Assembly (NCBI GenBank): GCA_029563035.1
Contig: JAKQTP010000026.1
Coordinates: 1 to 36,605 of the forward strand
Direction: 5' to 3'
From: an archaeon
GTDB lineage: Archaea; Iainarchaeota; Iainarchaeia; CSSED10-239
DNA: 36,605 nucleotides
In this document: positions 31,949 to 36,605 of the stretch, piece after piece
How positions within the stretch are numbered: the stretch's first letter is position 1
How the letters are laid out: every line of letters begins with the position of its first letter
Notes under the pieces: model-generated
Database searches by the model: none
Told to the model about the DNA's origin: nothing
Seen by the model: only the letters and a program-made list of their open reading frames with translations
Translations under genes and position numbers: made by a program

Positions 31949-33232
31949 TTAAATAAAATCTTCATCTTCTTCTTCGTATGACTTTGGTAATTTTCCATCA
32001 TTGTAATAGGATTTAATTCCATTAATTATGAAACTTTCAGGTGTTCCAAAATCATATTCTACATAAGCATCTTCGTTCATTTCAACATTTATCTTACCAT
32101 TTTTCTTTCTAATTAACAAACGAATTTTTTCAAACTGCTCTTGTGTTGGTATATGATACATATCAATAGTATTTGCTTCTGGTAAAAATCGAATAAATCC
32201 CATATCCATAACAACCATCTTGCCATATGAAAACAAATTTCTTTGCCGATCATTTTTATATTTTCCAATATCGATACCGGATTGATCTACGATATATGAT
32301 ATGTCACGATGATCTATAGTACGAGAACCACCACCTTCAGAAAAATCTAATAAATAACCACTAGGTGTAATGTATCCAGCGGCATTAAATGAACTAGTTT
32401 CACCATAAAAATTTCGTGCTAGTTCTTCTATTTTTAATGTGTCTCGATAAGTAAAACTTTGTGGTTGATGTGATTCAGTTATAGAAAATTTTTTATCTGT
32501 AATTTCTTTTCTAAGATCAATTAATTTTTTGATATATCCGTTTCTTCTGAGTAATTTAAATGTTAAGTTTTCATACGAATATTCACCACCACCATCAAGT
32601 CCACTCTGTCTGAAACGTTTTATTTTTTTTCTAACTTCTTCAATATCACTTCTTATATCTATTCCCTCTTTACCTTTTTCTATTAAATCATCAATGATTT
32701 TTGCATATTCTTCACCTTTTTCTAGTATTTTGCGATCATCAATTGATTTCTTTTCTTTTTGTGGTTCAATAATCCAATTATAATTTAAAATGGAATAAAC
32801 ACCACTAGCTATGTGTTTTTCTGTAACATCTTGCACATAAACCTCAACTTCGTAATTCTTGATTTTAATATCATGTAAAGCATTCCACACACCTTTTTTT
32901 GCATTGAAGAATTCTTTTAATAAATCGATGTTATGATTTGTATCTTCATAATCAATAATGATATGTAAATCAACATCAGAAAATTCCGACCAGTTGTAAT
33001 TGGCTAATGAGCCGGTTAAGACCACATCATGAATAAAAAATTCAACACCAAGAAAATCGATGAAATTATCAGATATTTCTAACAATCTTTCTCTAACAGC
33101 AGGAATCATTTCATATCTGTTACCTACTTTTTGAAAAATATCTTTTGATAAAGTTTTTTTAGAATAAAAAGTTTTTACTATTTTTTCGTTTTTTTCTTTA
33201 TCTTCTGATAATTCATCAACTAGTGATTTCAT
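31949..33232 (-). CDS. Nucleotidyltransferase (polymerase-beta-like) fused to an unknown domain
   Basis: A 427-residue protein. Residues about 45-140 form a minimal nucleotidyltransferase: VVLTGSLANYNWSEFSDVDL, with Gly74-Ser75 and Asp86-x-Asp88 of the GS...DxD signature, and a third acidic position near Glu128-Glu130 in NYEVEVYVQD. Such enzymes transfer an NMP to a protein, RNA or small molecule. Helices to about residue 250 follow, then a beta-rich domain (YITPSGYLLDFSEGG, VVMDMGFIRFLPE) of unknown role. The target cannot be told. It is expressed with probable virion proteins and overlaps the KTSC gene by four bases. An ELSED near the start fits the (I/L)xE rule but not the full leader. Confidence 0.75.
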   Translation of the reverse strand: MKSLVDELSEDKEKNEKIVKTFYSKKTLSKDIFQKVGNRYEMIPAVRERLLEISDNFIDFLGVEFFIHDVVLTGSLANYNWSEFSDVDLHIIIDYEDTNHNIDLLKEFFNAKKGVWNALHDIKIKNYEVEVYVQDVTEKHIASGVYSILNYNWIIEPQKEKKSIDDRKILEKGEEYAKIIDDLIEKGKEGIDIRSDIEEVRKKIKRFRQSGLDGGGEYSYENLTFKLLRRNGYIKKLIDLRKEITDKKFSITESHQPQSFTYRDTLKIEELARNFYGETSSFNAAGYITPSGYLLDFSEGGGSRTIDHRDISYIVDQSGIDIGKYKNDRQRNLFSYGKMVVMDMGFIRFLPEANTIDMYHIPTQEQFEKIRLLIRKKNGKINVEMNEDAYVEYDFGTPESFIINGIKSYYNDGKLPKSYEEEDEDFI

Positions 33233-33492
33233 GTAATTCGTTTGTATTTAAAATTTCTACTTATTTCTTTACTAAAAAATTTACCATGGGATTTTGCCAT
33301 TCTAAATTTAGTGAATAAAGCCCAAGGTATCTCATAATATTCATAAATACTTCCATTCTTGAAAGTAATCGTTAATACCTTAGTAGATGTGTCGTAAGAC
33401 GCAAATTTTAAATTTGATGATTGAACTTCAACATTAATTGTTGTTCCCGAAATTTGTTCTGAAATAATCGGCATATCTTTAATTTTTATCAT
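33229..33492 (-). CDS. KTSC-domain protein with (I/L)xE-Q leader
   Basis: About 88 residues from the ATG at 33492 (33501 and 33474 are alternatives; an ATG further up would lie in a terminator). The C-terminal 60 residues match the KTSC domain: FASYDTSTKVLTITFKNGSI, EYYEIPWALFTKF and KSHGKFFSKEISRNFKYKRI. This small domain of unknown function is common in phages and bacteria, alone or fused to large enzymes. The N-terminus MIKIKDMPIISEQISG contains I-S-E-Q as in the other leaders. It is followed by the nucleotidyltransferase gene with a four-base overlap. Confidence 0.75.
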   Translation of the reverse strand: MIKIKDMPIISEQISGTTINVEVQSSNLKFASYDTSTKVLTITFKNGSIYEYYEIPWALFTKFRMAKSHGKFFSKEISRNFKYKRIT

Positions 33493-33518
33493 AATATACA
33501 TAAAATACTTGAAATAAA

Positions 33519-33545
33519 AAACCCTGACGATAAACATCAGGGTTT
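33519..33545 (-). terminator. Rho-independent terminator after the 33565-34344 gene
   Basis: A 9-bp stem (AAACCCTGA with TCAGGGTTT) and a 9-base loop, followed by Ts on the minus strand. It lies 19 bases after the stop at 33565 and argues against the upstream start for the KTSC gene. Confidence 0.8.
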
Positions 33546-33564
33546 AAAAAATTAAATAAAATTC

Positions 33565-34344
33565 TTACAACATTTTTTTAAAGATATAGCACATTTCTGC
33601 AATCATATTGTTAGCCGAATCTGTCTCTGGCATGATTTCATCAAGATATTCAATTAAAAATTCAAGATCTTTTGATAATTTCATAATGTCATTTTTATCT
33701 TCTACAGTATTAAGACGACCCATAATATCTCTAATAAATTTTTTAATTTGGTCCTTTTCACTTATTTGTTCGGGTTCAGTTATAACCTCATCATCACCTG
33801 GAGTATTTAATGGCTCTGATTTTATGACTGACCATCTTTCAGGATTTGTGATACCTTTAGCACGCAGGGCAGTTTCTCGTGATTTGGCGATTTCATCTCT
33901 TTTTGAGCCAATTTCATTTCCCAAGTCTTTTTTTATCGCAGCTTCTTCTGGATTTGCAATTCTTTTATGTATGATTTCCAAACATAGTTTTTTAAACTCA
34001 TTTTTTGGAGTGTTTTTATATTTTTCATATACTTGAGTCTGCATTTCATTGGGTCTATTTAAACCACCTCTTCCATCCAAATAATCAAAATTAGACGTTT
34101 GTTGATTGAATGAGGCTACGCTACTACCAATAATCTTATGTGCAATGTATAACTTACCTCCCATGCCAAGATCATCAATACCATATAATGAATTATACAT
34201 AGCTAGCATTTGGTCGCCTTCATTCCATTCAGACTTCCATTGACCCTTACGGCCATATTCATTTATATCAACGTCATCTTCTTTAATTACATTTTTAATA
34301 ATGCGTTTTAACTCCGATTCCGTAAGTCGTATAAATCTTTTCAT
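33565..34344 (-). CDS. Hypothetical virion candidate with LTES-type leader
   Basis: A 259-residue protein of unknown family. Its first 24 residues align without gaps to the next gene upstream: FIRLTESELKRIIKNVIKED against VIKLTDSKLNSIIKKVLKEQ. Both are basic amphipathic helices ending in (I/L)KE. The main body is polar and helical (EFKKLCLEIIHKRIANPEEAA, then RDEIAKSRETALRAKG). An acidic linker leads to a C-terminal helical segment. It starts 14 bases after the 34359-34676 gene and ends at a terminator. Confidence 0.7.
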   Translation of the reverse strand: MKRFIRLTESELKRIIKNVIKEDDVDINEYGRKGQWKSEWNEGDQMLAMYNSLYGIDDLGMGGKLYIAHKIIGSSVASFNQQTSNFDYLDGRGGLNRPNEMQTQVYEKYKNTPKNEFKKLCLEIIHKRIANPEEAAIKKDLGNEIGSKRDEIAKSRETALRAKGITNPERWSVIKSEPLNTPGDDEVITEPEQISEKDQIKKFIRDIMGRLNTVEDKNDIMKLSKDLEFLIEYLDEIMPETDSANNMIAEMCYIFKKML

Positions 34345-34358
34345 ATGATCAAATTAAT

Positions 34359-34676
34359 TTACTGATTATCCGATGGAATTCCTTGATCTTGTTCGGGTTC
34401 TGTGGGTTCAACTTCAGGCTCAGGTTCTTCTCCGCCTTCTTCCGACCCAAGAATTTTATCGATTAATGTTCCAATTGAAATACCTTGTCCCATTAATTCC
34501 TGAGCGGCAGCAACAAATGCGTCAAAATTAGGCTCGCCACCTTCATCTTCAGGCGATCCACTTATTTCTTCAGGTGCTGGACCAGTTGTTCCTAATTGTT
34601 CTTCCTCCTGCTCTTTTAATACTTTCTTTATAATACTATTGAGCTTCGAATCTGTTAATTTTATCACTTTTCTCAT
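34359..34676 (-). CDS. Small acidic protein with LTDS-type leader
   Basis: A 105-residue protein. The leader (residues 1-23) ends VLKEQ, followed by an acidic, Pro/Gly-rich body. The only clear secondary structure there is a helix, NFDAFVAAAQELMGQ, then ISIGTLIDKIL. Cleavage after Glu22 would release a small acidic peptide like T4's internal peptides. No family recognised. No late element was found directly upstream. Transcription may come from the element at 34864-34871 through the 55-residue gene. Confidence 0.7.
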   Translation of the reverse strand: MRKVIKLTDSKLNSIIKKVLKEQEEEQLGTTGPAPEEISGSPEDEGGEPNFDAFVAAAQELMGQGISIGTLIDKILGSEEGGEEPEPEVEPTEPEQDQGIPSDNQ

Positions 34677-34688
34677 GTTGTAATTATT

Positions 34689-34856
34689 TTAATTATTATT
34701 ATTAATTTCTGTATTTGTAATCTTTTTTAAATTTTCAATCAGTTCTTCAATAGTATATCCGCTTTTCAATAATATAGGAATTGATTTCTCAAATTTTTTT
34801 TTCCAATGTTCCGTAACTAATGCAGGAACTTTTGAATCGGTTTCTTTTACATACAT
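34689..34856 (-). CDS. Small 55-residue protein
   Basis: A short ORF from ATG 34856 to TAA 34689. It reads YVKETDSKVPALVTEHWKKK, then a helix (FEKSIPILLKSGYTIEELI), ending in an Asn run. The gap would otherwise be empty, a candidate late element precedes it by seven bases, and codon use is like its neighbours. Too short for a family call. The sequence EHWKKKFEKSIPILLKSGYT suggests a real folded helical hairpin. Confidence 0.55.
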   Translation of the reverse strand: MYVKETDSKVPALVTEHWKKKFEKSIPILLKSGYTIEELIENLKKITNTEINNNN

Positions 34857-34863
34857 AACATAA

Positions 34864-34871
34864 TATAAATA
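34864..34871 (-). promoter_or_regulatory. Candidate late promoter element TATTTATA
   Basis: Minus-strand TATTTATA, seven bases before the ATG at 34856. It follows the hsp20 terminator and could start the run of leader-bearing genes. Confidence 0.5.
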
Positions 34872-34888
34872 TATGTATTGTAAAAAAA

Positions 34889-34911
34889 AAACTCCCGATG
34901 ATCGGGAGTTT
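34889..34911 (-). terminator. Rho-independent terminator after hsp20
   Basis: A 10-bp perfect stem (AAACTCCCGA with TCGGGAGTTT) and 3-base loop, then a long T-run on the minus strand, four bases after the hsp20 stop. One of the strongest terminators in the window. Confidence 0.88.
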
Positions 34912-34914
34912 AAA

Positions 34915-35328
34915 TTATTCTATTTCTATGTATCTTTCTTTGATTTTTTTCTTATCTTTTGGTATCACAATTTCAAGAATACCATTTTCCAGTTTACTTG
35001 TAATTTCATTTTCATTACAATCGCTTGGTAATGAATATTCTTTTTTAAAGGAATTTGTAAAATAGAAAGTTTGATTATCGGTTTCTTTTTTCTCATGTGT
35101 GATCGACATAACCGAATCAGTAATAGAAATTTTAACATCATCTTTAGATAGACCTGGAACAGCTAACTGTACACGATAGTCGTCATCATTTGTCACAATA
35201 TTCGACTTTCTGTACGCTCTTTCGATATAACTGGGTCTTTCAAAAAAAACATCCAACCAGTCTGATAATGGATCATTCCATAGTTTTTCATCAATTGGGT
35301 TCTTCCATAATTTTAATCCGTTTTTCAT
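34915..35328 (-). CDS. Small heat-shock protein (Hsp20/alpha-crystallin)
   Basis: A 137-residue ATP-independent holdase. The alpha-crystallin domain spans about residues 42-130: DDDYRVQLAVPGLSKDDVKI, ITDSVMSITHEKKE, then EYSLPSDCNENEITSKL and the signature ENGILEIVIPK with the conserved G-x-L. The C-terminal tail is short and lacks a clear I-x-I motif apart from YIEIE. Small Hsp20s occur in many T4-like phages and may help virion protein folding. It is transcribed alone, between a good terminator and the divergent promoter region. A full Shine-Dalgarno sequence, rare here, precedes it. Confidence 0.93.
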   Translation of the reverse strand: MKNGLKLWKNPIDEKLWNDPLSDWLDVFFERPSYIERAYRKSNIVTNDDDYRVQLAVPGLSKDDVKISITDSVMSITHEKKETDNQTFYFTNSFKKEYSLPSDCNENEITSKLENGILEIVIPKDKKKIKERYIEIE

Positions 35329-35336
35329 TGTTTTAT

Positions 35337-35342
35337 CCTCCT
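35337..35342 (-). promoter_or_regulatory. Strong Shine-Dalgarno AGGAGG for hsp20
   Basis: Minus-strand AGGAGG ends 8 bases before the ATG at 35328. Most genes in this window have no such site, in line with a Bacteroidota host, so this one stands out. Confidence 0.7.
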
Positions 35343-35420
35343 ATAATTTTATTTTTAATTTATTTTTTACCCAAATTATACAAAATATTTACCAAAAGAT
35401 TAAAAATAACATTTTGTCAT

Positions 35421-35428
35421 TATTTATA
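35421..35428 (+). promoter_or_regulatory. Plus-strand TATTTATA in the divergent region
   Basis: TATTTATA in the orientation of the rightward operon, 82 bases before its first ATG. It may be a second, late start for the membrane/Clp genes, or chance in AT-rich DNA. Confidence 0.25.
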
Positions 35429-35453
35429 CATATGAAATGACATTTTGGCAACA

Positions 35454-35485
35454 TTTGTAAATCTCAAAAATTTGTATTATATTTG
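35454..35485 (+). promoter_or_regulatory. Bacteroidota-type promoter TTTG-N20-TATATTTG
   Basis: TTTG at 35454-35457 and TATATTTG at 35478-35485, 25 bases before the ATG at 35511. It matches the TTTG / TAnnTTTG consensus of Bacteroidota housekeeping promoters, with the same spacing as at 17160-17191. It should be read by the unmodified host polymerase, early in infection. Confidence 0.75.
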
Positions 35486-35510
35486 TATCATAAACTAAAA
35501 ACTTAAAACG

Positions 35511-35756
35511 ATGGATAAATTTCTTACTGGTCTGTTAGTCTCTCTTGGAGTAATGAGTATTGTTGGTATTATTGCAGTGTTGGGAGGAACAATCGTATGG
35601 CTTATATGGCCTGTTGCGGTTCCAGCGGCATTTCCTGGATTAGTCGCATCAGGAGTTATTGCCGCTAAATTAACATGGGGTCAATCCGTATGTTTAACTT
35701 GGCTCTTCGGATTACTCATTAAATCAACTCAAACAAATAACAATAAATCAAATTAA
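35511..35756 (+). CDS. Small membrane protein
   Basis: An 81-residue protein with a short start (MDKF) and two hydrophobic segments, about residues 5-33 (LLVSLGVMSIVGIIAVLGG) and 36-70 (AAFPGLVASGVIAA and VCLTWLFGLLI). The polar tail is rich in Asn and Thr. It is probably an inner-membrane protein with two or three helices; no family known. It is the first gene after a host-type promoter and precedes another small membrane protein and a Clp ATPase. Early membrane proteins of phages often block superinfection or alter host functions, but nothing here shows which. Confidence 0.75.
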   Translation: MDKFLTGLLVSLGVMSIVGIIAVLGGTIVWLIWPVAVPAAFPGLVASGVIAAKLTWGQSVCLTWLFGLLIKSTQTNNNKSN

Positions 35757-35767
35757 AAATTTTTATC

Positions 35768-36033
35768 ATGTTACTTATTGAAATAATTCTAACCATATTC
35801 GCTTGGCGTAAAGGTTGGAGATGGCAGCACTGCTTCCAACGGCAATTGCTTTATTAGTTGGATTATTTATGGGTTTTGGTATCGGGGCATCTGGCGGTGA
35901 TATTAATGGCGCTATGGGTATGGGTATAATTTTGGACATACTTGCTGTTATAGCATTAATCATTATGATTGTTGTGGGACCAAAATCGAACAATAAAATT
36001 GAAGAAACAAAAATTGATAACGAACAAAAATAA
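35768..36033 (+). pseudogene. Small membrane protein with an apparent -1 frameshift
   Basis: The ATG at 35768 opens a frame reading MLLIEIILTIFAWRKGWRWQ that stops at 35857. The frame one base back continues ALLPTAIALLVGLFMGFG to 36033. Joined after TGG CAG (about 35824), they give one protein of about 89 residues with hydrophobic segments LLIEIILTIFA, LLPTAIALLVGLFMG and ILDILAVIALIIMIVVG, and a basic loop AWRKGWRW. That is the layout of small Bacteroidota membrane proteins. A one-base deletion, a sequencing error or programmed frameshifting could each explain it. The alternative is a separate gene from ATG 35821. Confidence 0.5.
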
Positions 36034-36036
36034 GAT

Positions 36037-36605
36037 ATGCCTGTAGATTTTTATGAAGATCCGATAAAAGATAGTCAGAAGAAAAAAACTGGCTCATCAA
36101 CGCCCATACTTGATAATTTTTCACGAGACTTAACAAAGTTAGCTGAAGAAGGGAAGATCGACCCAATAATTGGACGAGAGAAAGAGGTTAAAAGAATTTC
36201 TCAAATCTTATCTCGAAAAAAGAAGAATAACGTTGTTATTGTTGGCGATCCTGGCGTAGGTAAAACTGCATTGATTGAGAAATTAGCTTTATTAATTAAT
36301 AAAGGTGAATGCCCAAGTAATCTTTTGGATAAAAGGATAGTGTCATTAGATTTAACATCTCTTGTCGCAGGAACCAAATATCGTGGGCAATTTGAAGAAA
36401 GAATTAAAGGAATTCTTACCGAGCTTCAAGATAATAGAGATGTTATTGTCTTTATCGATGAATTACATACATTAGTTGGCGCTGGTAATGCAAGCGGATC
36501 AATGGATGCTTCCAATATTTTTAAGCCCGCTCTTGCTCGTGGTGAGATACAATGTATTGGATCAACTACTTTCGATGACTTTAAGAAATATATTGAAAAA
36601 GATGG
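36037..36605 (+). CDS. Clp-type AAA+ ATPase (ClpA/B/C-like), 3' end outside window
   Basis: The 189 residues seen form most of the first nucleotide-binding domain of a Clp unfoldase. [20 protein letters not shown] and IDPIIGRE lead to Walker A GDPGVGKT (70-77) and the pore-loop region [13 protein letters not shown]. Walker B is VFIDE, followed by HTLVGAG, then [18 protein letters not shown]. The usual N-terminal repeat domain (about 140 residues) is missing: only 20 residues precede the AAA+ core, so adaptor binding must differ. It would unfold or disaggregate proteins using ATP. It is transcribed from the promoter at 35454-35485 with the two membrane proteins. Whether it has an interaction site for ClpP cannot be seen. 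Confidence 0.9.
   Translation, partial: MPVDFYEDPIKDSQKKKTGSSTPILDNFSRDLTKLAEEGKIDPIIGREKEVKRISQILSRKKKNNVVIVGDPGVGKTALIEKLALLINKGECPSNLLDKRIVSLDLTSLVAGTKYRGQFEERIKGILTELQDNRDVIVFIDELHTLVGAGNASGSMDASNIFKPALARGEIQCIGSTTFDDFKKYIEKD

Noticed and set aside
35821..36033. Independent small membrane gene starting at ATG 35821
   Set aside because: Possible, but the upstream frame supplies a fitting N-terminus ending exactly where this one begins, so a frameshifted single gene explains more of the sequence.

Overview
This window is part of a large, AT-rich, tailed-phage genome with a T4-like virion module. The evidence for a T4 relative is a complete head and packaging block on the minus strand in T4 order: terminase large subunit (gp17), portal (gp20), a core-protein position, prohead protease (gp21), scaffold (gp22) and major capsid protein (gp23). 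A gp55-type late sigma factor and a gp5-like baseplate protein are also present. The host is probably a Bacteroidota bacterium: two intergenic promoters match the TTTG-N20-TAnnTTTG pattern of that phylum, Shine-Dalgarno sites are almost absent, and several small proteins resemble families seen in that phylum and its phages.

Layout. Positions 1-13788 (+ strand) hold tightly packed genes, many overlapping by 1-4 bases. They are the C-terminus of a repeat-containing protein, a WYL-like protein, three glycosyltransferases, an HD-fold protein and a HAD-fold protein that have both lost their catalytic residues, dUTPase, the gp55-like sigma factor, and large structural proteins including a gp5-like one. 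A GIY-YIG/T5orf172-like protein ends the cluster. A 130-base convergent gap carries a repeated 12-mer. Positions 13919-35328 (- strand), read from right to left, hold Hsp20, a run of small or acidic probable virion proteins (with a nucleotidyltransferase and a KTSC protein), terminase with a 436-residue intein, portal, protease, scaffold, capsid, a Vsr-like putative homing endonuclease, a HAD phosphatase and dCMP deaminase. From 35511 (+ strand) a host-type promoter drives two small membrane proteins, the second apparently frameshifted, and a Clp-type AAA+ ATPase cut by the window end.

How the parts work together. The octamer TATTTATA (or TATTTATT) lies in gene orientation before many virion genes on both strands and is a good candidate for the late promoter read by the gp55-like factor. 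The putative homing endonuclease and the membrane/Clp operon instead have host-like promoters and are probably early. Rho-independent hairpins separate the minus-strand transcription units. Several minus-strand proteins share an N-terminal leader ending in (I/L)xE followed by Q or D. That is the cleavage rule of T4-type prohead proteases, and the capsid protein carries a matching site. The most interesting hypothesis here is a set of proteins targeted to the prohead by this leader and released by the gp21-like protease.

No tRNA, rRNA, CRISPR array or insertion sequence was seen. No stretch above 300 bases lacks a gene.
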